Assembly: GCA_037962975.1 (NCBI GenBank)
Contig: CM075675.1
Location: forward strand, 27,158,501-27,222,500
Source of the DNA: Clitoria ternatea
Taxonomy: Eukaryota > Streptophyta > Magnoliopsida > Fabales > Fabaceae
Direction of reading: 5' to 3'
DNA length: 64,000 bases
Part shown: piece after piece, positions 12,417-23,814 of the stretch
How positions within the stretch are numbered: the first letter of the stretch is position 1
Layout: each line of letters starts with the position of its first letter
Notes under the pieces: model-generated
Database searches by the model: none
Seen by the model: the letters and a program-made list of their open reading frames with translations, nothing else
What the model was told of the DNA's origin: nothing
Translations under genes and position numbers: made by a program

Positions 12417-12628
12417 CCTCAGTTTGTATCGAAAACTTTAGTCAGAGGTCTTAGTCATATTACCAGAAATTTGACCCTAATTTTTGCCTGAGTCGCCCTT
12501 TCGGGTTTTTAACTCATCGGGTCGCTCTAACTTTTGCCTAGGCCGCCCTTTCAGGTTTTCAGCCTAGCGAGCATCATTTTTACCTTATCTCTTTTTTCCC
12601 TTTTTTTTTGTTTTTTAACATTCTTTCC
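12417..12628 (-). other. Ogre 3' UTR directly after the pol stop
   Basis: Contains two diverged copies of a roughly 55-bp unit with TCGCCCTTTCGGGTTTT (near 12492 and 12542). It is contiguous with 1-1510 once the Tekay-like insertion is removed. No ORF is seen. Confidence 0.75.
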
Positions 12629-15600
12629 TCAGGCATAGTACTTCTTCACTGCATCCGCGTTTATAGGCATTGGCAAGTCCTTGCCATCCATGGTAGTGAG
12701 TATCAGGGCTCCTCCAGAGAAAGCCCTCTTCACGACATATGGCCCCTTATAGTTAGGAGTCCATTTGCCCCGGTTGTCTTTCCTGATTGGCAAAATTTTC
12801 TTAAGAACCAAGTCTCCTTCTTGGAACTGTCGAGGTCGTACCTTCTTTTCTAATGCTTGTTTCATACGCCTCTGATACAACTGACCATGACAGAGGGCAG
12901 TCAGTCTTTTACCATTGATCAGATTTAGTTGGTCATGTCGAGCTTGGACCCACTCAGCTTCTTCTAATTTTGCCTCCATTATCACTCGAAGGGAAGGGAT
13001 TTCTACCTCAAAAGGAAGGACTGCCTCCATACCAAAAACCAAGGAGAATGGGGTTGCCCCAGTTGAGGTTCGGACTGAGGTACGATACCCATATAGAGCA
13101 AAAGGAAGCATCTCACTCCAATCTCTGTAAGTTACCACCATCTTCTGTACTATCTTCTTGATGTTTTTATTGGCTGCCTCGACCGCCCCATTCATTTTGG
13201 GGCGATAAGGGGAAGAATTATGGTGGTGAATTTTAAAGCTCTCGCACAGTTCCTTCATCATTTTATTGTTCAAATTTGTCCCATTGTCAGTGATGATCTG
13301 ACTTGGCAAGCCGTATCGGCATATCAGTTCTCGTTTGACAAATTTAATCACAACATTTCTTGTCACATTGGCATATGAAGCAGCCTCTACCCACTTTGTA
13401 AAATAATCGATGGCAACTAAAATGAAACGGTGACCGTTTGAGGCTTTTGGCTCGATGGGCCCAATGACATCCATGCCCCACATTGAGAAGGGCCACGGTG
13501 TCGACAAGACATTCAGAGATAACGGGGGAGCATGAATATGATCAGCGTATATTTGACATTTATGACACTTCTGAACATAAGTAAAGCAGTCTGTTTCCAT
13601 GGTCATCCAGTAATAACCAGCCCTCAAGATTTTTCTTGACATGGTGTGCCCATTAGTGTGGGTTCCAAAGGATCCCTCATGAACATCCCTCATGATTTTG
13701 TTTGCTTCAGCAGCGTCAACGCAACGAAGAAGGACAGAGTCATAGTTTCTCTTATAAAGCACATCACCGTTTAAGAAGAAACCTATGGCGAACCGTCGTA
13801 GGGTTCTCTTATCATTATCCGTAGCGCCTTCTGGGTACTCTTGACTCTGGATATACCTCTTAATGTCATGGTACCAAGGTTCCCCATCCGACTCCTCTTC
13901 GACCATTTGGCAGTATGCGGGTTCACGACACTTCTCTATCTCGATAAGAGGCATATCATAGTCACTACTTACTCTGAACATTGAGGCGAGAGTGGCCAAA
14001 GCATCATCCATCTGATTATCATCCCGAACAACATGATAAAAAGAAATCTCATCAAAATCCTTGATCATTTCCTTGATGTGGGTGTGATAGGGAACCAACT
14101 TGCTATCCCTAGTCTCCCATTCGCCTTTCAATTGGTGGATGACCAAAGCAGAATCCCCGTAGACTTCCAACGACCTTACTTTTGCGTCCAAAGCTGCTTG
14201 GATCCCTAAAGAGCATGCCTTATATTCAGCGATGTTATTGGTGCAATCGAAACACAGCCTGGCGCAGACAGGGATGAACTCTTTATCTGGTGAAATCAAA
14301 ACAGCTCCTATGCCATGCCCGAGTGCGTTAGAAGCCCCATCGAACCTTAAGATCCACTTGTCTTCACGACCACCTTCTTCGTTGAATAATGCCAGGATAT
14401 CCTCATCCGGGAAATTGAATCGTATCGGTTGGTAGTCACTGACGGGCTGGTGTGCTAAGTAGTCTGCCAGGGCACTTCCTTTTATAGCCTTTTGAGTGAC
14501 ATATGTTATGTCATACTCAGTTAATAGCATTTGCCAACGAGCGATCCTTCCGATCAAAGCAGGCTTTTCAAAGATGTACTTAACGGGGTCCATCTTAGAA
14601 ACTAGCCAGGTGGTGTGACTCAACATGTATTGCCTCAGGCGCTTAGCGGCCCATGCTAATGTACAACAAGTTCTTTCTAAAGCGGAATACCTCATCTCAC
14701 AATCAGTGAACTTCTTGCTCAAGTAGTAAATAGCATGTTCCTTCTTCCCTGTTTCATCGTGCTGACCCAACACGCATCCCATGGACTCATTCAGTACTGT
14801 CAGATATAAGATTAGCGGCCTCCCAGGGGTCGGCGGTACCAAGATGGGTGGTTCTCGTAGATACTGCTTAATCTTCTCAAAAGCTATTTGGCAATCCTCA
14901 TTCCATTGCCCCTGTTGGTTCTTGCGAAGTAACTTAAAGATCGGTTCACAGGTCGATGTCAATTGTGAAATGAATCGGGCGATATAATTCAACCTTCCCA
15001 GGAATCCTCTGACTTCCTTTTCTGTACGAGGAGGAGGCATCTCGAGAATCGCTTTGACTTTTTCAGGATCAACCTCTATTCCTCTTTCGCTTACTATGAA
15101 CCCTAGCAGCTTGCCCGACCTTGCTCCAAATGTGCACTTGGCAGGGTTCAACCTAAGCCTGAACTTTCTCAAACGTTCAAAAAGCTTCCTTAGGTCGCCA
15201 ATGTGATCCTTCTCAGTTCTAGACTTGGCAATGATGTCATCCACGTATACTTCTATCTCTTTATGCATCATATCATGGAATAGAGTCACCATTGCTCTCT
15301 GATAGGTTGCCCCAACATTTTTCAAACCAAAGGACATCACTTTGTAACAAAATGATCCCCACAGAGTGATAAATGTGGTTTTCTCCATATCTTCAGGTGC
15401 CATCTTAATTTGATTATATCCAGAGAAACCATCCATGAATGAGAAGATGGTATGTTGGGCTGTGTTATCAACCAAGACATCGATCTGGGGTAGAGGGAAA
15501 TCATCTTTGGGGCTGGCTCTATTCAAGTCCTGATAATCTACACACATCCTCACTTTTCCATCCTTCTTCGGGACGGGGACGATATTCGCCACCCACTGAG

Positions 15601-16073
15601 GGTACTTTGCCACAGCTAGGAACCCAGTATCAAACTGTTTCTTAACCTCGTCTTTGATCTTTAAGAGTATCTCTGGCTTCATTTGGCGTAACTTCTGCTT
15701 CACCGGAGGGCACTCGGGCTTTAGGGGTAGTTTATGCTTGACAATACAAGTATCGAGTCCTGGCATATCTTGATAAGACCAAGCAAAGATGTCACGGAAC
15801 TCTATTAGCATTTCAATCAATTCTCGCCTCTGCTCCTTACTCAAAGAGGTACCAATCTTGACTTCTTTCTTATCCTCCTCATTCTCCAAATTAATAATCT
15901 CAACTATCTCCAAATAAGGCTGAATTTCCTCGTCCTCTTGTTCCAATAATCTTGTTAACTCGGGTGGTGGCCTATAGTCTTCTTCACCTTCTTCGTCGGC
16001 ATAGTCAACCGGGTGATCAAAATCGTGAGGCGGGATTGCGATTTCATTAGTCTCAAGAGGGTCATTTTTGGAT
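12629..16073 (-). CDS. pol: Ogre pol exon 2: RT, RNase H, archaeal-type RNase H, integrase
   Basis: An open frame spans 16132-12629 (1167 codons); the true exon probably begins at 16073, after a CAG acceptor. Counting from 16132, RT covers about 170-400 (VDYQDLN 198-204, catalytic YVDD 296-299), the Ty3-type RNase H about 435-560 (ending ALADYLA), and a second archaeal-type RNase H about 592-720 (FDGASNALGHGIGA, NIAEYKA, VYGDSALVI). The integrase zinc region is near 818-860 (CHKC) and the DDE triad is D888, D949, E985 with the expected 35-residue last spacing. The second RNase H is typical of Tat/Ogre elements. No stop interrupts this exon although ORF1 and gag-pro contain several. The first 19 residues of the open frame are intron translation, not protein. 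The protein would copy and integrate the element. Confidence 0.93.
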
Positions 16074-16309
16074 CTGCAATTTAGCGTATTATGGCAAAAA
16101 AAAATAAAGAAGAGAAAGAAAAGGAGGGACAAGCAAGTAAAGAAAATAAATCAAAGCAAGGATAAAGGAATAAGAGGATTTTTTTTTAATTGATATGCAT
16201 TTATTGATTGAGTGATAAAATAAGTTCTTCGCCCTTATTACATGGAAAAGCCCCAAAGCCTTAGGCATAGCAAAGGGATAAACAAGACATTAAAGCAATA
16301 ACAAATTAC
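16074..16309 (-). other. Intron between Ogre protease and reverse transcriptase
   Basis: On the minus strand a donor GTAATTTG begins at 16309 and a pyrimidine-rich tract leads to TTGCAG ending at 16074 (236 bp). Joining the flanking exons keeps the reading frame: the protease frame's stop lies just inside the intron and the codon split by the junction reads Lys. An intron at this exact place is known for Ogre, where partial splicing is proposed to set the Gag to Pol ratio. Splicing here is inferred from sequence only. Confidence 0.82.
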
Positions 16310-18135
16310 TTCGGTGAATTATTTAAAGTCGTAGGGAGTTCGATGGCCTCCCAGTTGTGAAGCTCTAGGCCTGGCGGGCAAGCAATCATGAAATCAGTAA
16401 TACCACAAAGACCATCTTCAGCAACGACTACTAGGTCTGGAGGCATCAATCCGGCACTCCGGAAGCTTTCAAAGAGATCACAGATAGAGACTCTTGTGGT
16501 GTGAGGTTCCCTGCCAGCAATACGGGCAACCCTTCTTTCCCTATTTTCTTCTTCCACCCTCCTCCTATCAGTGGCTGTGGGCCGGTAACCCAAGCCAAAG
16601 CCATTTCTATTCTCCACAAGGCGCACAGGTTCTACTATTCCGTCTAAAGTAGGCCCTAAACCTTTTCCAGGCCTATATCCTCCGCGCAGCATCATTTTCG
16701 CCATCACTAGGGATGCGGTTGGCATACAGGCTTTAACCATTGTGGTCCCTTCTCCCATATATGTGGCGTTTGTAATTTCTAACGCTTGGAATGAGGTTTC
16801 AAGGGCCTCTTCCACTGCCTCGACATAAGGGGTCGTAACGGGTTTGCTGACCAAGAAGTCTTCCTCACTAGATACGATTATCAGCTTGTTGTCCATTACG
16901 AACTTCAGTTTTTGGTGCAGGGTGGATGGAACCACTCCAGCTGAATGGATCCATGGCCTACCCAACAAACAACTGTAGGCAGGCACGATATCCATAACCT
17001 GGAAAAGGACTTGGAAAGTGCAAGGTCCAACTTGAATAGGCAGTTCAATTTCGCCCATGACTTCCCTCCGCGTGCCATCAAAGGCCCGCACAATTGTGGC
17101 ACTCGGCCTCATATATGTTCCGTCGAACGGCAACTTGGCTAATGTTGATTTGGGTATTACATTAAGGGATAACCCGTTGTCAACTATCACTTTTGCTAGC
17201 ATATGATCTTGGCATTTCACGGAGATGTGAAGGGCCTTGTTGTGCCCCACTCCTTCCGGTGGTATTTCATCGTCAGTAAATATCAGATAGTTATCCGCAA
17301 CGATGTGCCCTACTATTCCCTGAAACTTATCAATGGGGAGATCATGACTGACATGGGCCTCATTTAGAACCTTCATTAGTATCTTCCGGTGTGGCTCTAA
17401 TTTTATCAACAATGACAACAAAGAGATTTTAGCTGGGGTTTGGTTCAACTGGTCTAGTACTTGATATTCGCTTTGGCGGATAAACTTTAAAAACTCTTGG
17501 GCCTCTTCATTAGTCACAACCCCTTTTTCTTTGCCACTGGTGCCTTCTCTACTAACTTTAACCTTTTTGGCGGTTTGATCCTTCCTCAACTCCGGAGGAA
17601 CATATACTCTCCCGCTCCGGGTCACACCTCCTACCCCAGCAATGTTTGTAACCGACGATGACAAAGTGTTGCTCACTGTCGAGCCTGCAACGACTATATC
17701 CACATCGTATTTCCACGGGACAGCTCGTGAATCCTTGAATGGAAATGGGGTAGGTGTTTGAATAGTAACAGTTGGCCGCACAAAAATAGGAGCCAATGAG
17801 GGGCTCTTGTTGTAGAAAATTGTTAAAGGTTTAGGAACTGGCACCCCTGATTGTTCTTGAATCATGTTCACCTTGTCTTCATGGTGTTTACAGATTTGCA
17901 CAAAGTTACCATCCATGAGCCCTTGAAGAAGTTCACAGAAGTTTTGGCGTTCGGCAGTATGATCCTTGTCGTGCTCCTCAGTCCAAGGCTTCCTCATTAA
18001 ACCTTGCTTGAACAAGTAGGAATGGATTATCTTTAATGGTGTCTTCACATCAGCAACATCCCTGATGCACTCTTCATCCTTTTCCACGGCGTTAACTCCT
18101 GAACTTCCATGATTGGGCAGGGGATTTGTGGCCAT
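16306..18135 (-). pseudogene. Ogre protease region with G-patch-like segment
   Basis: 609 open codons, the 3' part of a gag-pro frame that really starts upstream. The retropepsin-like fold is at about 305-395: active-site-like DNG at 319-321 followed by LSLNV, and the second hallmark LLGRPW at 390-395. DNG in place of DSG or DTG is common in this lineage. Residues about 475-518 (GYRPGKGLG, then EPVRL and FGLGYRP) look like a G-patch, a glycine-rich RNA-binding motif also attached to some retroviral proteases. The final codons precede the splice donor at 16309. The Met at 18135 is unlikely to be the real start, because the frame runs in from Gag through one TGA at 18151-18153. Confidence 0.85.
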
Positions 18136-20037
18136 ATTAGGACTTCCTTCTCAAAAATTAAGCCAGTCGGCTTTGATCAGGTCTCTCACTTTGTATTTCA
18201 AAGCCACACAATTTTCTGTGGAATGCCCTGATGCCCCAGCGTGGTAGTCACAACGAGCGTTAGGATCATACACCCTTGGGTAGGAAGGTTGCATTGGCCT
18301 CGAGGGGCACGGAGCCACCAGACCTTTCTAAATGAGGAGTGGCAAAAGCTCGGTATATGTTATTGGGATGGGATCAAACTGCACAGGGGTACGTTCATTG
18401 TTGGGTCTCCTTGCATTTTAATTGGGATTGGGTGGTTGAATCACTTGTTGTGGGTGGTGGTATGGCATGGGTTGCGGCGCGGGCGCTCCTACTATGGGTG
18501 GACGGAGATGGGGAGTATAAGCTGTCGGGCTATGGATGGCGACGGCCACATAAGGATTGGGAGCCTGAATCGTGGTAGGGATGAACGGTCTTGGCAGAGC
18601 CATCTTTTGATCAGAAGAGATGGAATGAGTTTCCCCGTCTCTTCTCCTACCATCACCAGGTGCTGGCTTCCTTGTCGTGCTTGCCCCAGATAGGCCCCGG
18701 GTGATCTTTCCTGTTCGTATTCCGCTCTCTACCCTTTCCCCGATAGTCATAATGTCAGAGAAGTTAGATGAAACACTACCAATCATCTTGCCATAGAAGG
18801 GTGATGGGAGCGTATCGATGAACATCGCGACTATCTCTTTTTCTGATAGTGGTGGGTCCACTTGCGCAGCTGTTTCTCGCCAACGTTGGGCATACTCCTT
18901 GAATGTTTCATTATCTTTCTTCACCATGTTCTGTAATTGAACTCTGTTGGGTGCCATATCCATATTATATTTGTATTGCCTAATGAAAGCATCTGCCAAG
19001 TCATTCCAACATCGAATATGGTTTCGGTCAAGGTGTGCGTACCAGGTGAGGGCGACCCCAGCCAGACTATCTTGGAAGCAATGGATCAACAATTGGTCAT
19101 TAGAAGAATAAGATGCTATCTTTCGGCAGTACATCGTGAGATGATTCTTTGGACAAGTCATCCCCCGATATTTGTCAAAGTCTGGCATTTTAAATTTGGG
19201 CGGGAGGACCACGTCTGTGACCAGACATAGCTCAGAAGCATTTATCCGCCCAAAACCACCAGTGCCCTCCGTCATTCTCAAGCGTTCCTCCAAGATTTCT
19301 ATCTTTCCCTTTTGAGGAGCCGCGATCATACGGGTTGCATCTTGGGAGTTGGCCGCGTAGGGGGTCGTGTACCCATACGGATAGCCGTGTGGCTGATTGA
19401 ACAGAGCTTATGCGTAGAGCTGGTTCATTGGGCCTGCATTTAGCGAGGGACCCTAGGGTTGGGCCATAGCTTGTGCGGTGTAAGCTGGCTGGGTCATCGG
19501 GGCCTGCATGTTTTGGGTTTGTGCATTGTAGGTCGGTTGGGCCGTTTGGGCTTGTGTGTTTTGGGCTTGATAGGCCTGCGGGTCATGGAGTGGTGGCACA
19601 CTTGGCTGGGCGGGGTGTGAAGCATGAGGATTTGCAGTTTGTTGGTTGTAAGTATCTTGTTGATTAGCGAGCGGGGGATAGTATCCTTGTGGTAGGCCAT
19701 AGGGTGGAAAAGGTACTGGGTTGCCGTCAGGGCCGACAAACGTGTGTTGTTGTGCATGGTACTGGCCATAAGGCAGCTGAGATTCAATGGCAGGGTTAGG
19801 TTTTACGACATTAATGGTGAGTGGAGGTGTTGTTGAGTTATGGAATTGGGCCCTTGCTGGGCCAAAACCGGGAGGATGTGGCGGCGTGGAGGGCTACTGC
19901 TGGGCATCCTCAGCACCTGCAGAGGAGTCCCCTTCTGTGTGTCTCTTCTCCAAAAGTCTAGTTAATTCTTCCACCCGTTCTTTCAGCTGATCGAACTTAG
20001 TTCTAAAGTCTCCATTCCTAGCTTCTTCCTCAGCCAT
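18136..20037 (-). pseudogene. gag: Ogre Gag, one frame with six stops before protease
   Basis: The likely ATG is at 20037-20035, opening MAEEEARNG and a short coiled-coil-like segment. A Gln/Pro/Ala-rich stretch follows (about 19800-19330), then the Gag core (19329 to about 18700; WYAHLDRN, RQYKYN, FKEYAQRWRE) and a proline-rich region. The zinc knuckle at 18252-18208 is CDYHAGASGHSTENC, a CX2HX5HX4C variant rather than the usual CCHC. The frame stays the same throughout and runs into protease. Stops occur at 19896, 19455, 19410, 18420, 18330 and 18153 (minus-strand first bases). No frameshift is needed. Gag would form the particle that packages element RNA. Confidence 0.85.
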
Positions 20038-20356
20038 GAGTCTCTTTTGGAGTCGGGTCTGGTAAGGATGCCTACCCGTGACGTCTTTTGAAAAAGAAAA
20101 CAAAAACGCATTAAAAAGAAAAACATGCTTAGTAAATAAAACAAGGTGATAAAGAGAGTGTAAACCAAAATTCTGAGAAGCAATTCGGAACTTGTCGACT
20201 ATCCTTCGACTGTTCCTCAGAACGTCACGTTCAAAAGTACTAAGTACGCGATAAATGGAAATTAACACGAGATAGTTGTGGAGACAAAAGATCCTTTCAT
20301 TCTGAGATACCACAAAGTACATAACTGTTAAGCTTGTTACATTATCAGAAAATAAA

Positions 20357-22296
20357 TCAGTCGTTCCTAGCTCGGGCAATCATGGCCCTCATCTCACAAA
20401 GCCTTTTCCTACAATAGTCCAGGAAGGTTACAATGTCCTTTGGGGTAGTAAGGGGATTAACCATCTCCTCGGCCTGCTTGAGTAGGCATGGAAGGTCTTC
20501 TAGAGTCCCATTGGCCAAATACGCCAAGTGGGCAAAGTGGTTCATCCATGAATGAATGACTTCGTCCTGCTGTGTTGTTTTGGCCTCCAAGGTGCGTATA
20601 GCCTCTTGATAGTCTTGCTCTATTTCCATGGCATGTTGACGCTCGCCATTTATTTCATGTTGGCAAGCTTCTATCACCTCGTTGATTTGATGCTCCAACC
20701 TGTGAATTTGTGACTGTAATAATTCCTTTTGCACCAGGGTGCTTTGCTCATTCTCCTTGGCCTTTGCCAACATATCCCTCAAAAGCTGTTTATCAGCTAG
20801 AATGGTGTCCCTCTGATGACTCTTCATTTTCAGTTGCGAGTTGGCCGCTCGGAGGCATTGGTCTTGTTTTCTCATATGATCCCTTTCAGCTTTTCGCTGC
20901 TTCCCTACCTCTTCGATGGTTCACTTGCTTTCTAAGTTCTCCCTTTTCTGAAGGGCACATTCTTGTTGAGACTTCAGTAATTCTTCTTCTAGCCTTTTGT
21001 TTCTTGCAGTCAGTTCTTCTATCTTGACTCTCATGGCTTTTGTTACTTCATCTTCAAAGATGGGCCGGGGAATAGGTGCACTTGTTGGGAGATAAGAGGG
21101 ACCCCTGAATGGCAGCTTGACTATGGATACCCTATTTAGGACCCACTGATGATATTCCTCTTTTACAGCATGGCTTCGTACCCCTAACTCCTTTCCTTTC
21201 TTGTGTAATTTCTTCCAAGCCTCCGCTATGTTCTAAACGGCAGAGGTGTAGTCCCCTTTGGCATAGTAGAAAACAAAGGGAGTGAGCGACTCCTCGTCAG
21301 GTGGCCCGAGCAGTGGATAGGCTAGCTGGCGCTTAGCGATGATAGGGTTATAATTGATGCATCCCTGAGTGCCCATGATGGGAACATTTGGGTGGTTTCC
21401 ACAATGGTGGATTATGCTATCAACTTTCAACCAATGCGGATACCATCTTACCTTTTCAGTCGTGAGTCCCACCAGATGATTGGCCCATTCACGCCCATTC
21501 TTTGTCGCTAATTGGCACGACTTCAGATCAGAAACAGGGCAGTCAATTTTACCGACTTGGTTAAAGACATGTGATGTAAGCCACACATATAAAGCTGACA
21601 GGCAACAGATGATCCTTTTCCCGCCTTGTGTATGGCAGAAGTCTATAGTGCAGTAGACATTCGCCAAAATAGCAGTGACGGGGTTTTCCAATTTGAATTT
21701 TCAAGCTAGGAAAACGCCAATAGCCTCGTAGTCCACATAATTGTCTATGTTTGGGAATAACATGACGCCATAAATAGTAAGAGCCAAAGTGTCCATGAAG
21801 GTATCCCAATCTTCTTTTTCAGCTACAAAGTGCATGTGTTTCTCAAGGTACTCTCGAGCGAACCCCGGGGTCTGATTTCTGCTTAATTATGCCCCTGTCA
21901 ACACCTCTGGGCCAATTTTTAAGACACGAGCAACAGAAGCGATATTTGCTTGATGCTCCAGATGACGGTAAGGTGTTTGTCCTTCTAGAGGCATCCCAAA
22001 ATTTGCTCAAATTCCTCAATAGACGGAGCTAACTGAAAATCCCGAAATGTGAAACAGCAAAGAGGTGGGTCATAAAACTAAGACAATGCGGTGATCGCCT
22101 CAACTTGTACTTCGACTTCCAACAACTTCAAAATCTTTCCATATTTCCAGGCGAAAGCCATCTTTTGAGTCAAATTCAATTTCTCACCCAGTGCCTGTAA
22201 ACTAGCTGTGTCGACCTTCTTTGCCTTAACATGCAATAGCTTTCTCAACTCAGTTACACTTGTATCACAACTACCTGACCCCATGTTAATTTCCAT
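20357..22296 (-). pseudogene. Ogre ORF1: plant-mobile-domain-like N-terminal part and coiled coil
   Basis: The extra ORF upstream of gag that defines Ogre. It begins MEINMGSGSCDTS at 22296. A stretch containing FYDPPLCCFTFRDFQLAPS followed by FEQILG resembles the aminotransferase-like plant mobile domain seen in Ogre ORF1 and some host proteins. Further on, the region from about 21060 to 20500 is charged and heptad-like (EELTARNKRLEEELLKS and similar), predicting a coiled coil. It ends at 20357 after IARARND. Breaks: TAG at 22080, a 1-bp frameshift near 21993, TAA at 21889, TGA at 21703, a stop at 21235 and TGA at 20923. The function of ORF1 is not established in any Ogre. Confidence 0.75.
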
Positions 22297-23382
22297 TTTT
22301 CACTCGAAGATATTCGCCTAGCTCTGAATAGCTTCCTGCAAGAACACAAAGGAAGTGAAATCAGTCATTGGTAAAGGACGTGTTTCGTAAATCGATACCC
22401 CTTTAGCAACTTTTAGAAAACAATTTCATAATCAGGAAGTAACGATTGACAAAACTCGTGACAAACCGAGAGCCATGTGGGTTATGGACCTTCTGATCGT
22501 CATCGACTCTTTTTCCTCTTTCTTTGTTTTTTCCTTTTTTTTTGACTCCTCTATTTTTACTTTTGGATATTTTGTTTTCTTTTCTATTTTTCTCTTCTTT
22601 TCCTCTTTTTTTGACAACACAGAAAATCCATAACTCAGGACCCAAAGACTTTAATGAAATATGACAAATGAAAGGACTATTTGCCCATCAAAGGGTCACT
22701 AGTTTTTTTAAAAATTTCATTTGTGTAAAAAGCAATCCTTTGAACGGGTAAGTGGTCTAACAATTTGGATTAAAAGGGAGAGCGAGAAGGAGAAAAGGTA
22801 TAGGAAGAGTCCGCCCCTTGTGGCCTAAAATGGGTTTTTCTGAAGGCCTTCTATCGGTTCTAGGGCTTATCTAACAGTGACATCTCACGATAGGTGGCTT
22901 GCACTACTGTCTAAAGGTCACTAGAGCCAAGATCCTACTCATGATGTTGACCACAACAGTAGGAAGTCTACTAGGTGTGGGCATCATAAATAAGTCAAAC
23001 TCTAGCTGAGGTTCTCACGATAGCCAGACAGGAAGTACATCCCAAATGACACCGCTACCAACCTCCCCTAATCTTAAATTTTATTTGGGCTCGGGTACAG
23101 GGTCCCGCTCAAAAGTGTGTGCAAATTGTGAGTGTAGTGTGTGAAAGGGGCGTCCAATACCTTTACCTTACTAATCCTTCACAAAGAACAAACACAGTAC
23201 AATAAAACAGAGTCGTCTACCCTAGGGTTCAACAACATACAGATATAACAAAACATAGATGACAAAATATAAACAGAAACCATATACAAATACTGACAAA
23301 AAATAAAATAAAGGAAGAAGTTAAGTAATTAACAGGCTATTTAAAATATGTGCTATCAATTTGATTGGCTTGACTCTCTAAG
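22297..23382 (-). other. Ogre 5' leader, no gene seen
   Basis: Lies between the primer site and ORF1. It has a T-rich run at about 22500-22620 on the plus strand (purine-rich in element sense). Open frames there are low-complexity Lys/Glu translations and are not credible genes. Confidence 0.6.
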
Positions 23383-23400
23383 TCCCCAGCAGAGTCGCCA
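23383..23400 (-). promoter_or_regulatory. Ogre primer binding site, probably Arg-tRNA type
   Basis: On the minus strand TGGCGACTCTGCTGGGGA starts two bases after the LTR end. Ogre elements use an arginine tRNA primer, and this sequence fits that type. I could not align it to a tRNA here. Confidence 0.8.
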
Positions 23401-23814
23401 TCTGTCGCGACCGGGATCGCGGCGGGACGGTCGACCCTCAAAACGATTTTAAAAATAAACAGGGAGTCGCCACCAATATTTTTAAGGATAAAATATCGGG
23501 AAAACCTTTCGTTAAAGCACTGGTTATAAAAATGAAATTCTAAGTTCGGGAGTCGAATTACAGGTGAGGAAGGTATTAGCACCTCACAACTGTCCGTTAT
23601 AAAACGGTTACCCCAAATTGATAGTGTAACATCCTTGTTTTTAGTAGCAGTCTTATTTAGTAAAAAATTGAAGTTTGGAAGGTCTGTAACTGGTAATAAG
23701 TGAATATACACCCCGTTGATAGTCTGTGGTATCTCAGAAATGTTATTTTTGTACATAATAATGGAATTTATACGGACTATTAGTAAAATTATGCAAATTC
23801 CAAGTGAAATAGGC

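Noticed and set aside
12608..19990. Several plus-strand ORFs of 60-150 codons opposite Ogre gag-pol
   Set aside because: Antisense shadows of the gag-pro and pol frames.
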